DNA of 64,000 nt from Dermatemys mawii. Lineage: Eukaryota; Chordata; Testudines; Dermatemydidae. Made by a program: the position numbers and the translations under genes. The stretch covers positions 17,991,258-18,055,257 of the forward strand of contig ML677333.1 of NCBI GenBank assembly GCA_007922305.1, given 5' to 3'. This document shows, piece by piece, positions 46,081 to 58,369 of this stretch (within the stretch, counting starts at the first letter, position 1; each line of letters opens with the position of its first letter). Below the pieces are notes generated by a model. The model did no database searches. It saw only the letters and a program-made list of their open reading frames with translations, and had not been told where the DNA came from.

Positions 46081-49000
46081 GAGAACTTCTCTGTAGAAGG
46101 ATGTGCTAGATGAATCTGGAATGTTAGACCCATTAACATACAAGTAGGGAAATTAAGAGAGAAGATTATTCTAGAATTGCTAACTTACTGAACTCTCTTT
46201 TAAATTCTGTCTTTAGCATCTACTTGAGATTGCTGATACATCATGGCGATAGTCGGCTTAGAAACATTTTAGATAGACGAGCTCAAAATACAGCTACTAA
46301 AATCCTGAATTACAGTGCTGCTCCTGCACTGACTCATTTGCTAAAGGGAAGAATTTGGGGCTCTTTTGAGGAAATCTTGCCCTTTCCATCGCGGACACAG
46401 CATTGTAAGGGGATCCTAGTGCTCTAGCATGGAAGATGGCATTGGGAAGGAGGAGATGATGAATGGATCTGTGATTTTTAGATCCACCAACCAACCCCAT
46501 GTATGGACTCATGACAGATATGTGGTCTGCTGCAACCCTGAAGCTATCGCAGCAGCAGGCAAACAGCTGGGCTGGTTGGGAGGGACCTCTAGTATATCAT
46601 TCTAGCAAGCAGCCTATTTACTCGGCCTGTGCCCTGAGTCCAGGATTACGGAAAAGCTTTTAAAAATATGCATGATACAAAATGGGCAAGAGACTACTTG
46701 GAAAATCCAAGCATAGTGCATGCTAATCAGCAAGGCTGGATGAGATGCATTCTATGGTGTTAATAAAATTTGCAGACATATTCCCTGAACCACTGGCAGT
46801 TCCTGGAGATCAATAGGAAACTGAATACCAAAAGACTGGAAAATAGCAACTGTGTGCTGATCTACAAAATTACAAGGTGCAGGGAGATAGACAAGAACAG
46901 ATGCTTTTAAATTCAAGAGACTAGATAAAATTGGTGGACTTCTAGTTTCGTTTTACTCTTCAGATTTTCATAAAACACGTAATCCAGAACACTAACAAAT
47001 ATACTGGAAATGGAGATATCCCATCTATGCAGTAAAGAATGACTGATGCATTGTCTTGCACATATGAGTGATGATTATAAAGAGGGCAAGCCTATACAAT
47101 TTAACTTACTTTTCTTGTTTCCAAACAAGATGGGTGGACCATATCATACTCTCATAATAGAAGTACAACCTATTTATGTGTGTGAGATGAGGAATATCAT
47201 CTGCATTCTTTTAGATGGGTTCTTATAAATAAGAAATGGGACACAGTATTGAAGCTGTAGAAAGTAATGAGCCATCTTCAACATATGCAGGAAATAATGA
47301 GGATGGCAAAGAATACTTGAAATTTATCTTTAAGTGGACTCAAAATAGATGATTCTTGTTCACAGTTTATAATTTATACTACCTAGTCTAATGAGGTAAC
47401 AGCATTTGGAATCTCAATATGTTCTTCTACCTTTTACCAGTTTACCACTAAATAATAATAAGACTTAGCTGTGGTACAGTGCATTTCTTAGCAGATCTCA
47501 AAGTGCCTTATAAAAGAGATTGGTATCATCCCCATTTTACATATGGGGAAACTGAGGAACCACACACATATGTCTACACATATACAAACACACACAATAT
47601 TTTGACCAAAATGTACTAATACTCCTAGAAGAAGTTTATGCTTCCATAGGCACTGTTATAATAATGTAAGCATCCTACTTGTTTTCTGGGGTATGATCAG
47701 ATTTAACAACAGATTATCCTCCAGGAATATGATGGTGATGACACTGTTGAGACTCAAAGCTGCAAAAGAATTTGATTTGATGCCTGCAGCACATGCAACT
47801 TGTCTAAAGATGTGAAAGATCACCTGCTAGCTTTTGTCTCTAGGAGCTAGTGAGTAGATAGAGTAACAGATACTTGTAATGTTGCTGTTCTTTTCTTTTC
47901 TTTGTCTAATCTGAATACCACAGGAAAAATCTGACACACACATTTTTGTGGCAGAGGGGAGAGTATAGTAGGTTGTCTGCAAAAGTAAAAATGGAAACTT
48001 CATCAGCAATTGGATCTATTTAAACTTTGCAAAGCATATGCCAGAGAATTTCAACAATTCTCTCTCTCCTGTCAGAATCATAAATGGCAGGCATTTGAAT
48101 TCGGTTTGCTAGCAGGATTCATATTTCAGGTCTCTGTTTTAGTTTGCTGTTTTCAATGATAATATGGTTTGAATCTCTTCTTCTGGTTTGGGTAAACTTT
48201 CCTAGTTGACTATGATTTTATATCTTGTCTCAGCTAGATATCTGTCAGCTAGTAGAGTGGAGTATTGTGACTTTTTGTTATAAGGCTTTGTACTGCTATA
48301 GCTGAAGGCAACATGGTTCCTGCTCCACTACTCCTTATTGCTCAAGTCAGATTTTGAATTTTGCAGAGTTTTGGACTTGCCATCACCAGGAGCTCAGAAA
48401 TACAATGGACAAATGTGTGAGACTTCCATAATCAGAAGAAAGATTCAGCTGGAGAAAAAGAGGGAGTAATTGTTACGCGGCTTTTCCCCACACTGCCTGC
48501 AAGGAGAGAGATGAGGTGTCAGGAGAAGCTATCTGAGGTTATTACGATTCCAGTCAGTTCATGTGAGCTGCTCCTCAGGACTGTCCAGTGCCTATTGTCT
48601 TTTTCCAGCTCAGATGGGGCCACATTGATCTGGAGTTTCCTGTCAGAGACTACAGTGATTTATGGGTTTAGTGTGTGTTTAAATGTGCTTAGTTTATTTC
48701 TTTGCAAAATAATTAAATCAGAATAACTTCTGTCTTCAGTCCCTCCCTCTCCGCAACTACCCAGGCTGTCCCAGCAGTTTCACCCTCCAAGAGTGAACCC
48801 CAGGAGAGGTCAGACAGAGTTTGCATTGTCACCATCCCTATGTCTTCTGCAAGAGGACCGCCTTTAGTTTTCCGTCAGGACTACATGAGAGCCCTGCCAA
48901 TAGATGCTGACCAAGACCCTGTCAGAGCAGGAACTATGAGGATCTTGATCTCCTATTAGACTGTGCCAGGGGCCCACAGCTCTGGCTTACGTTAGAAGAA

Positions 49001-49160
49001 ATAATGCCAGACTTATCTTAGGTTCATCTTACCATTTAATTTTTGAATGCTGTGGTGTTCACATTTCTTATGAGCACGTGCTTTCAAAATGAAGAAAGAT
49101 TTGAAGAATATTTCATACTTGGGCTATTCTGCTCACGCTTCCAGTGACTGTGAAGTGTCC
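46081..49160. other. Intergenic; only a MIR-like SINE at 47461-47565
   Basis: CATCCCCATTTTACATATGG and GGGAAACTGAGGAACC at about 47525-47565 are MIR core. The rest shows no supported gene or element. Confidence 0.5.
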
Positions 49161-49170
49161 GTGTGACAAA

Positions 49171-49203
49171 GAGTCCTGTGGCACCTTAAAGACTAACTAA
49201 AAG
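49171..49203 (+). repeat. Single arm of the 34.3-kb hairpin repeat
   Basis: GAGTCCTGTGGCACCTTAAA followed by GACTAACTAAAAG. Confidence 0.6.
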
Positions 49204-49399
49204 TTTCCTGGAGTGGAAACTCTCTGTCAGTGTCATCCCTTGCTAGAGAGAGACAAGGCGCAGCCATTAGTATTGGCCAGTGTGTTAGGGTTTTTGTTTT
49301 GTTTAATAAATTAGAATCATTGGGCTAAACTTAATTTCTGGTGTGATTCTGCTGACTACAATGGAAAAACACCAGGGATGAATTTGGTCTATTATATAA

Positions 49400-49760
49400 A
49401 TGTAAATGTGACAGAGCACTGAGTATAACACGTACTGCACCACAGGAGGGTGAGTTATTCAAGAAAATCTTGAGAAGACTGACCTGGATCAGAAGGTCCA
49501 CACTGGGAAGTCAGGGGTTTCTAGCAGGGCCAGGAAGTAGCTGGAGCTTTTTAACCTTCATAGAGCATTCATAAGGAGGAGGCTGGCTGTTGGGAAGGAA
49601 TCAACAGCCAACTGTAGAACTGAAGTAAAAATTCCTTCTGTTAGCTGTATTTTTTTGTTGTTTAAGGATTCTTTGTTTTAGCTTTGGGGGAGGCGAGGGT
49701 TGTGGGGGTTTTTGTCTTTTGGATAAGAAAGGGTTTGAGAGCCAGCTTTTTCATGTCCTG
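49400..49760 (+). repeat. Possible decayed LTR
   Basis: TGTGACAGAGCACTGAGTAT at the start resembles the TGTGACGG LTR starts elsewhere. No right border was found. Confidence 0.25.
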
Positions 49761-50451
49761 GAACAAAAAGGAATTTAACTCTTGTTCATCCTGCCTAAGC
49801 GTTTGTCATCTTCTTGCAGGGAGAAGATTCAGGAATGTGGTAGTTTCGGGAGAAAACGTTGAAAAAAATATTGAGATGGCAGGAGGATTTGGAGACCAAT
49901 GCAGACTTCTGCCTTGGTGTAGGGTCCAGTATTGGAACTCCAAGGGCTTGGGTGTCTGGAGTTCTCTTCTTTCACTAGTACTGAGGAGTCTTGGAAGGAC
50001 GAGTGAGTCATAGTGTGCATAGGGAAAAAAGAACTATTTAGAGACTGAACGCCTGTTAAAATTCAGCCTCCATATTGAAAAGTTGGTTAGGTGATTTTTC
50101 CTGGATCCACATTCATTCCTGGTGAAGAATGATGTTTTGTTGATGTCAGTTAGAGCTACACCCTTTTACTGTAGGCCTGAGTTTGGTTCCCCAAATCTCT
50201 GGATATTGCTAGACACAACTTCTTCCTGGGGCTCATAAAGATGAATCTGAAGGACAATTCACCAAATGTCATGTACTTTCAAAATCGTTTCTGTGGGATA
50301 GAGATCCACGAAAAAATTGCATGAGCTGAGCAATGTGCTAACACTATCATTGTATCCGGGACATTCTTTGTAGCAAAGGACAAACAAGTTCACTTAGTAT
50401 AAATCTGTTTGCTAAGTGGTGTTGCTCTCTACATGCTGGCGGGGCGGGGGG

Positions 50452-50482
<31 letters not shown>
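50452..50482 (+). repeat. G-rich run plus (GA)n microsatellite
   Basis: GGGGCGGGGGGGAGG then eleven or more GA units, seen directly. Confidence 0.95.
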
Positions 50483-50599
50483 GTGCTTCCATGAATGAGT
50501 GCCATAGTACTTGTCCTTTCTGCAAGCCTGCTCACTCCCAAGATACGAGCTTTATCAGACAGAGAGAAAGGGGGAGCACTTTTGTGGGAACCTCTTGTT

Positions 50600-53200
50600 A
50601 AAATATTGACTGCTCTTCACTAGGTTATAGATATAATCTGCAAAACATTTTTACAATTCTAAATTGGGTTTGGAGTTAAAATTAAAGCAGGAAATTCTGC
50701 CTTGTATGGAAAATATTAATAGAAAAATTAGGATTAATTGAGCATTTCATGTGGACTCCCCTAGTTAGTAGAGAACAGCAGGATGGCATGAGGTAGGCTT
50801 GCACGGCTTGTGTTTTTACTTCAACTGCTGTGAAAAGTATTTCAATATTTCCATAATTTAGAGCATAAAATTATGATTTTCAAAGATTCAAATTAGAGCA
50901 AGCATTTACATAATCTAATTAAATTATGTAAATGTTTCATTGTGATATTAAAGTAAGTGTAGAACTTGTGGCACAGACACATCCCATTCTCATGCGATTT
51001 GGGAGCCCTGATTTGAGTACACTGGTTTATGATTCCAGCCCCTGCAGGCAGCCTGATGGAAATGCCGCATACTCTATGGCAGTGAGAGAGCACTGGATGC
51101 GCTATATTTAGCATAACTTCTGCAGGCTGTTTGGTGGAGCATCATCTTCCCCAGCATAAAGTGGAGCAACAGCTGATGCCGGAAAAGGAACCAAAGTAGA
51201 TTTAAAAGGCTAGTTGTGGCCTCTTACTATTTTAATCAAAGCAATGCTTCTACAGTGTGTATTTCAGTTTCAACTGACATTAAAATAACTCCCCTGTGAC
51301 TCTCTCCATGCCACCTGCAGTCTCTTCAGATCTCAAAATCCAAGCAGATTGTACCTGCACAGTACTGGTATGAGTGGCTAATAAGGAAAACCCAGGAAGG
51401 GGTATTGATAATTATATGGCAGATATTATTCTCTAGCTAAATCTCTGGTAAGAACACTTGGCCTACTTATGCAGCACCATTGGCGGTGGCAGTGGTAGAG
51501 GCTGTCATGTAGTAGTATTTTATATCCGTGTCATCTAGCCCAGTTTGACAGGAGGCCTGTCTTGATTGTAGCCTCCACCATTGTTGCATTAGTGGAGTTG
51601 ACCACTGGGAATTGTGGAAAAGGTCTCTGAATCAGTACTAAACAGCGGCAAGAAGATTCTAGGGAAAACTGGGCTGCTGAGTTGCCTTATGATGAGGTAT
51701 CAGACAGAGGTCCAGACTGTTTGGCCTATCAGTGAAATAGGAAAGCTTTTTCAGAGCAGGAAAGTTATAGCCAAATTCAAATTTGAGTTGCATTCATTTT
51801 GCCAACATCCCAACTGAAACTTAAATCCAACAGGATAGTCTTCACTTCCTGGATTAAAACAGATGTGGAGTTGCTATTAGTTATCAGACAAAACGACTGG
51901 ATTCTACTCCCAGGGAAATCCATACTATTAGTGTATGAAGCAATTCTTGTGTAGGTGCATAGAGCTAGATCATCAGTTGTTGTAAATCAGCATAGCTCGA
52001 TTAATGTTAGTGGTGCCACATTGATTTACACCAATTAAGGATCCACCCATAGTTTATTAATTATATTGGGGTTCATCAATATGGAAAACTAAATAAATGT
52101 AAGGTAGTCGTAAAGTGGTTTGGGGAGAGGCTAAATGTGCTGGAAGTGAATAAAGTTGGAGTATTATCTTCGCTAATCACACATAGATTTAATTTCTCTG
52201 TATATTTTGTATCTAGTTTCAGTGGAAAGAAAACAAATTTTAATTTAAACAACAAGCTAAGGCACTTCAGTCTGTAGAGCATTAACAGCTAAGGAGAACA
52301 ACACATTGACCTTATCTGCTGCTACTCATGCATCATGTGTAGGAATGCCTGTCATAGCCATAATGATTTAAGATCAGGATGGACCAATATTTCTTAGTTC
52401 TTCCTCTACAGCCAAGGCAGTTTCCTCTGTATGTAATATGGGGAAGCAATAGGTGTATCTGGTGAAAAATGGCAATGCTTCAGAGGTGCCCTTTGCTACA
52501 AATCCAGCACTGCTAGCTTTTGTTTGTCTCATGGAAAAGAACTTGCAAAGTCAGGAGCTGTGAGAAGTTTAAGATTTGGCATGGACAGATACGATTCTAC
52601 AACTGCTAGTTAAATATCACTGTGAACAACCCAATACTGGGGAGCTCTAAAGTTTGCAGTAATTTTCTTTGAGAGGATCTTTGCTGTTTTTTTGTGCAAA
52701 GAGTACCGTAACTAATTAACATAAACCTGCAACTTTGTGTTCATATGACTTGTATACATTGAGCCATAAAAGCTACACTGAGGTAATAGTCACAGTGAAC
52801 TATCATTTAACCCCAAACATCTGAACACCTAGTGCACCTATTAAAGTTCATAAGGCATCATCCTGTGCCAATTCCAATTTGGAGAATTGTATTATAAATT
52901 CCCTCTTGAATTGCCTTTTGATACAATATTGACTTTGAGCCTGATCCATCACCCCTTAAAATCAAAGGAGCGATGTACTCAGGAGGCATTGGATCACCCT
53001 TTCATGTCCTTGGCAGTTATGTTAAAAAAGACTGAATATATAGTAATACTGCTCTGAGTCTGGTACCAGAAAGATAAGTAAAAACAGTGCCCTTAAACAG
53101 CCCAACGTTGATTTAATTTTGCCAAGTCTCAGAGTGGCTGATAAAACCATGCACTGTGTCTGGTTTTCCAGTCTCAAGGTTCCAAGTGTGTCAACAGTAG
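50600..53200. other. Intergenic, mostly featureless
   Basis: Includes a palindromic scrap at 51961-52050 (AGCTAGATCATCAGTTGTTG...CAATTAAGGATCCACCC) and a 'gatcc' scrap at 52930-53005. No gene supported. Confidence 0.5.
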
Positions 53201-53266
53201 AGAAAGGAGCTTCAGTTTCTATCTTTGCTTTCCCCTTTTATGTGTTTCTCTTGTTCTGTCTTCTAG

Positions 53267-53347
53267 GCAACGGGTTCGGACTCTAACAACACTACCAACA
53301 ATGAAAACTCCAGCTCATCTCAACTCACTTCTTCTCTTTTCCCCTAA
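53267..53347 (+). CDS. Candidate terminal exon of an unidentified gene (tentative)
   Basis: A long pyrimidine-rich tract ends TGTCTTCTAG at 53266. The next 26 codons are open and read ATGSDSNNTTNNENSSSSQL, then TSSLFP and stop TAA (53345-53347). The Asn/Ser/Thr-rich composition looks like a disordered C-terminus rather than random AT-rich translation. The DNA that follows for ~800 bases is AT-rich and UTR-like. I do not recognise the peptide, see no upstream exon that must join it, and cannot fix the phase. It could be an alternative last exon, a lineage-specific transcript, or chance. Confidence 0.3.
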   Translation, partial: ATGSDSNNTTNNENSSSSQLTSSLFP

Positions 53348-56300
53348 AAGGGCAATTATTATCATCCAGTAGACTATCTTAAAACAAGGGTTTTCCCCCT
53401 TCCTTCTAAAGACTCTTTACAGCTAAAGGGAATAAGGAGTGTTGTTAAAATGAAAGACTCGTTTAATAGGCTTGACACAATTCAAATTTTTTTTTATAAT
53501 TTTGACCATTTATTTTTAAGCATTATTTGTATTTTTATCTATTTACATTTTTTGATTGTGGAAAATTATGGGGGTCAGGCAATAATTATTTAATGACAGT
53601 AAACAGTGAGATTCAAAAAATGAAAGCATTGTAGCAGTTGAACACACACACTGTCAACATCACGTGTCAAAATATACAAAGTAAATATCCTTAAATCAAA
53701 CTAGTTGTCAAGCAGCATTTTTTTTATTTTGCCTATTTGTAAATTGTAATTATCATTGGTGGAAGTATTTTTTTCTCTTTTTGTGTGTGTGTGTGTACCG
53801 TGAAATGGACTGATAAAAATCTAATCCTTCCATGCCTAATATTTTGTATTTCAAATGTTTAACTGTTTTTCCTTTCTTTTCTGTAACTTTAATGAAAGGT
53901 TAAGAAGATTCCAAATGATGCACTTGCCTTGGTACTAAGCAAACTGAGGTCTGTGTATACCAAACCACGAATTGTGTTTAATGTTGAACAGTTTCAAAAT
54001 CTTGTTAACACCTTTGACTCTTTCGGCACTTATATTCCATCTAAATTAATACAATAGCGCTTAACGTCCCTCACTCGGAATCAGTGGGACTGCTCAGAGT
54101 TCATAAAGGAGCATATATATACTTGTCTTCAGGATCAGGATCTTGCTTTGCACGTTTAAAGGGCAGGAGGAGAACTAATTTATTAATGTAATGCTAGAAA
54201 ATATTTAGTTCTTTTATACTTTTGAATGTTTTGTTTCAAATTTTAGCATTGCATTCTGCTAGCTTTTTTAAAAAGATATTTTTAATTGTGGTGGAGGGGG
54301 GAGAAAAGTGATTCTAAATTACAATGCATTGATAATTGAGATATCTGTAACTAACTAACATATCCTTAAACAAATGTCCTTCAAATGTGCTCTTAAAGAC
54401 AGTAGAAAAATTCAAACGCAGATGCATTTAATTGCTGAATTTGCAAGTTCAGAACTTTAAAACTACTCAGTGACTTTCTTCAATACTGAATTCCTTTGTA
54501 GTCTTCACAGAGGAAATAAATATAAGCTGGAAAATGTGAGCATTGGTTAAGCCAGTTTTGAATTATGGAGTAGAACATTTCCAACAGTATAAGGTGGTGG
54601 TGGGATTTGTGCCTTTGCTGCGGAGTTATGGGATTCTAGTGCTTTGAACTCAAAACAAACTCAACTGATTTTGCTCCTACTGAATGGGGGGAAAAGATCC
54701 CCATGTTGCTGTTGTGAAGTACATGGGTATTTGTTGCCTCCTAGTGCTGCTTTCCTTAAAAGCAGGAGGAGCTCTGTAGTCCTACTCCTACATAGATTGT
54801 ACGGTGTGGAACAGGCACTCTTGGTGTACCAGCAGAAAACCCTGTGGCACATAACTCTTAACACTGAAAAGGTGACTTTCAGATAAGTTGAAGAATGGTG
54901 GTAAAAAGATCTACACAATTAAGAAATTACTGAGGTATGGCTCAATCCTCAACTGATGTAAATTGGCACAGGTCCCTTGACTTAAAGGGAGCTATTCCTG
55001 TTTGTGCTAGCTGAGGATCTGGTACCTGTTTTGTAGGAACAAATTCAAGATTAAGTTAAAACTCTTTGGGGCACTGTGCCTTGTATTCTTGTGGCTGCCT
55101 CATGAAGGATCAATCATTTCAACATGGGTTAAACAGATATTTTTCCTCTCTTGGTACACTTTGAATTTTACTCCAAAAATGAAGATGGACCTGAAAAGGT
55201 ATATAATTTCATCATTAATTTGCTAATGATAATGGTTGGTTGTCAAATATGTGCCCTGCACTTGCTTATGGTTGAACAGGAGGGAGTGAAGCAGTACCCC
55301 ATAAATGTGAAAGCTAAGTGAGTCTCATGATAATTCTTACACCTCACAAACACTTTTCTGTAGAAAGATATGTGACCCTGTGTTAGAAATGTCTGGATAT
55401 ACAAATCAGTTTTGGTGTAACTGAGACATTAGGGTGTGACATTACTTTTATAGTGCAAGAAGAAGAATAGATGATATTATGTTACGTGTGGATGAATCCT
55501 TTGACTTTTTGCTTCACGTTAATCTCTAGTCATAAATTATTATACGATATTGTCTACTCTGTGTCCCACGGCTTACAAAATGGTTGTCTGAACTGTCTTT
55601 AACTGTCATACAGAAGAACTTTACTCTGTTTTCACTTAACAATGGATGTTTAAGGTCATTTAAAGTTAACGCTACTCCATCCAGGTATTTACATTGCTTT
55701 TATCACCATAGTAACTGAGCTGGAGAAAGCTAAAGAGGCAATATTGAATCCAGAAAAGCTGGTGGGGAGGGAAATGACAAAAATACCTGTGTTCAAGTAA
55801 GAAAACATGGAAAGATTTTGATTTTCTCCCTGGCCTTATCAGAGATTCTGTATCCATGATTTACCCAAGGCTGATATTCTGCCCTTTTTTGCCTTGATAT
55901 TATATTAGTACTAGATTTGTACAAATGCTCCACAATCAGCTGCTTCCACTGAGTACTTCAAAAACCTCTAATATCTCGATAACAAAACTTCCCGGTGAAT
56001 ATTCCAGGTAGATTGCATAGCTCTAATGCCCTTTTAGAGAAGTTTGAGTATAAATTTAGATGTTAGGTAACAATTATGTTTGTGTTCTTCAGTCCTGCAA
56101 ACTCATAAGATGCTTTTAGCTCTATGCATGAGCATTCCTACATAAGTTCATGAGACTTTCTGTTTGACAATCAAAACCAAACCAGTTACATGTGTCATTT
56201 CAATGGGACTGCTCACACAAGTGTTTGTAGCATCAGGGCCTTAAGCTGTCAGCTCATCAAGTCAAGAACTGTGTGTGTCTTTGTACACTGTGTCTAGCAC

Positions 56301-56540
56301 AATCCTGGCACTGCCACAATATAAATAAAAATTAGTTCCTTCCTTCTAGAGACAACTGCCAATCCAGTATGACTGCTTAGATATTTGATGTATTTGAAAC
56401 TATGTATAGATCTTTGGAGTGTTTGCCACTCAACTCTTCGCCATTATTTTAGAATTATGTTAAAAATGCCATAGCTAATTTCAGTAAATATATGTTTAAC
56501 TTGCTTAAGGCAAAGGGATGTGACCAAGTGGTCTGTTCAC
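53348..56540. other. Intergenic or UTR-like, with palindromic repeat at 54938-55025
   Basis: GGCTCAATCCTCAACTGATG ... AGCTGAGGATCTGGTACC is an imperfect inverted repeat of the dispersed palindromic family; another scrap, CAATGGGACTGCTCACAC, lies at 56202. (GT)n at about 53782-53796. No gene supported. Confidence 0.5.
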
Positions 56541-56554
56541 AATAGTTGTATGCA

Positions 56555-57156
56555 GTATTGTTTTAGCCACGTTGGTCCCGGAATATTAAAGAGACAAGAT
56601 GGGTAAGATAATATCTTTTATTGGACCAATGTCTGTTGGTGAGAGAAACAAGCTTTTGAGTTTACACAGAGCTCTGAGGACTGATAGGTCCGATTCAGAG
56701 TGATTGCTTTGTGAAAAGAATTCACTCACAGGTGATACGGTGTTTTTGTCTTTTATCATTTTTCTGTGCAAGTTCAGTGGAGAGCTTAGTGATTTGCTGG
56801 TTTCACCCACATAGATGTGGTCTATGGAGTGTCCCTGTTTTTTGAAGGCGGTTTTGAGTATGTCAGGGTATACATCCCAGACTTTCTCTTCTGAGCATAT
56901 TCTTTGGTGTCTGAGTGCCTGGCTATAGAAAACAGATTTCTTGGTTTGTTCGGGGCAGTTACTGGATCTAGGAAGGTAGGTGTGGTGATCCATGGGTTTA
57001 TTGTATATAGTTGTCTGTAGGGTTTTACTGTGGAGGCTGATTGTGGTTTCCAGGAAGTTGACACTGGTGTAGAAGTGTTCCAGAGAGAGTTGGTGGTGGT
57101 TTTTGAAGTTGTGGTGGAAATCTATGAAGAGGTTTAAATTGTCTGACCAGAGGAAG
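56555..57156 (-). pseudogene. Penelope-like element, RT C-terminus and GIY-YIG remnant
   Basis: Minus strand: LWSDNLNLFIDFHHNFKNHH, then VNFLETTISLHSKTLQTTIY, NKPMDHHTYLPRSSNCP and FYSQALRHQRICSEE. This is the region following the catalytic YxDD of vertebrate Penelope-like reverse transcriptases. Next comes IYVGETSKSLSSPLNLHR and SEFFSQSNHSESDLSVLRAL, a shortened GIY-YIG endonuclease with the linker deleted. The left end 56561-56680 carries the terminal unit TTTTAGCCACGTTGGTCCC to CTTTTATTGGACCAATG. An 883-bp LTR separates this part from the upstream RT piece at 58045-58140. The open frame running 57224-56586 starts inside the LTR, so its start is not authentic. Confidence 0.85.
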
Positions 57157-58039
57157 CGTAGAGAGGTTAGCCAGGACTCATCTCTCTCCGGGGTGGCGGG
57201 GAACCACACCGCCTCACTATACACTGCAGAAGTATTGGGGAATTAGTTCGGCCATGGGGGCCTTCTCTGGTGACCCTTGTGGGAGCAGAAACAAGTACAT
57301 TTATGCCGGGGCCCTAGGTCAGGGTGGGGCAACAATGAGTCAGTCACTCAGGCCCTCGGACAGGGACTGAGCAATATTAATACAAACAACAGTAGTAAGC
57401 CCCGGATCCTAGATCACGACAGAGCAATAATGAGTCAGGAGCTCAGGCCCTCAGGCAGGGCTGAGCAACAATACAAACAACACCATAGGCCCAAGCCTCC
57501 AAAAGGCCAGGGAGAGGGACAGACTGCCACCCTCACGTTGGGTGACAGGGGGACGCAGGCCCTCCCACTCCACTGCGTCTCAGCCCGGGGCCGTAGCAGC
57601 AGCAGAAGACCCGTTGCTGTGTCAGTGGGATCTTGGCCACAACACACTTACATAGGCTCTGGCAGTGCTGCTGCCAGACTGGGGTCGGCTGCCCCCGGGC
57701 TACTTCCTACCTCCCCGTCTTGGGTACCTGGGTCAGGATGGTGGTGTTTGGGGAATCCAGCACCATGGGCTCCTCCGGGTAGCTGGCGTGGGGCAGGCCC
57801 AGCACCTCCTTTCGTGTACTGCAGGCCACTGGTGCTCCCCAGTCGCGGCCTAGGCCAGAGGCATCTGGCATCTCTGGCAGCTGTTTCGCCGATTAGTTCT
57901 GAGGACGAGCCTTTATATTTCCAGGTCGCTGCCTGACTCTCTAGGGGACGGACTCTGAGCTCACTAGCTCTGCCCCCTCTGGTGCCCAGAGGCGTTCATC
58001 TCTCTCCTGGGCGGTGGGGAACTACAATACCTCACTACA
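57157..58039 (-). mobile_element. Solo LTR, 883 bp, inserted in the Penelope-like RT
   Basis: Flanked by GGAAG at 57152-57156 and 58040-58044. On the minus strand it starts TGTAGTGAGGTATTGTAG and ends GGCTAACCTCTCTACG (TG...CG, one change from CA). Joining the flanks restores the PLE frame DIFF-LWSDNL. A ~46-bp word occurs near both ends: GTGAGGTATTGTAGTTCCCC at the start and GTGAGGCGGTGTGGTTCCCC about 40 bases before the end. It is GC-rich. The 219-codon + frame inside has no domain and is a by-product of low stop density. Confidence 0.8.
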
Positions 58040-58044
58040 GGAAG

Positions 58045-58310
58045 AAAATATCATTGCTGTATCTCCGGCTTTTGTGCAGAAATAATTCTTCAAGGTGGCC
58101 CATGAAGAGGTTAACATGTAGGGGAGCCATCCTAGTACCTGTGTGCTAACTGTTTATGCTAAACAATCTGTTCTATCATGTATTTAGCTGTGGCACTGAG
58201 TAAGTTTACACAGAGCTCTTCTTCAGGTCTGTGAAGCTTGAAAGGTTGTGTCTCTCACAAAAAGAAGTTGGTCCAATAAAAGATATTACCTCATCCACCT
58301 TGTCTCTCTG
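58045..58310 (-). pseudogene. Penelope-like element, upstream RT piece and terminal unit
   Basis: Minus strand: GTRMAPLHVNLFMGHLEE, then FLHKSRRYSNDIFF, the RT palm motif region (G-T-x-M-A-P-x-x-A/V-N) of Penelope-like RTs up to the YxDD position, here YSND. Beyond 58150 lies the inverted terminal unit GTTGGTCCAATAAAAGATATTAC (58270) to CTTGTCTCTCTG, the reverse complement of the unit at 56.58 kb. So the element is bounded by inverted terminal units, 56555 to about 58310, and lacks most of the RT N-terminus. Confidence 0.75.
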
Positions 58311-58369
58311 TTCACAAACAGCTGAGCATTAATCCTAAATCTGACAAAGACTCATTCATTGTCCTTTTC

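Noticed and set aside
49684..50013. 109-codon frame with an internal TTGCAG|GG acceptor-like site
   Set aside because: No recognisable domain, no downstream in-phase exon, and a suspected decayed LTR upstream.
57277..57936. 219-codon open frame on the + strand
   Set aside because: It lies wholly inside a GC-rich LTR bounded by a target duplication. The peptide is low-complexity Pro/Gly/Ser/Arg, with no domain and no conserved start context.
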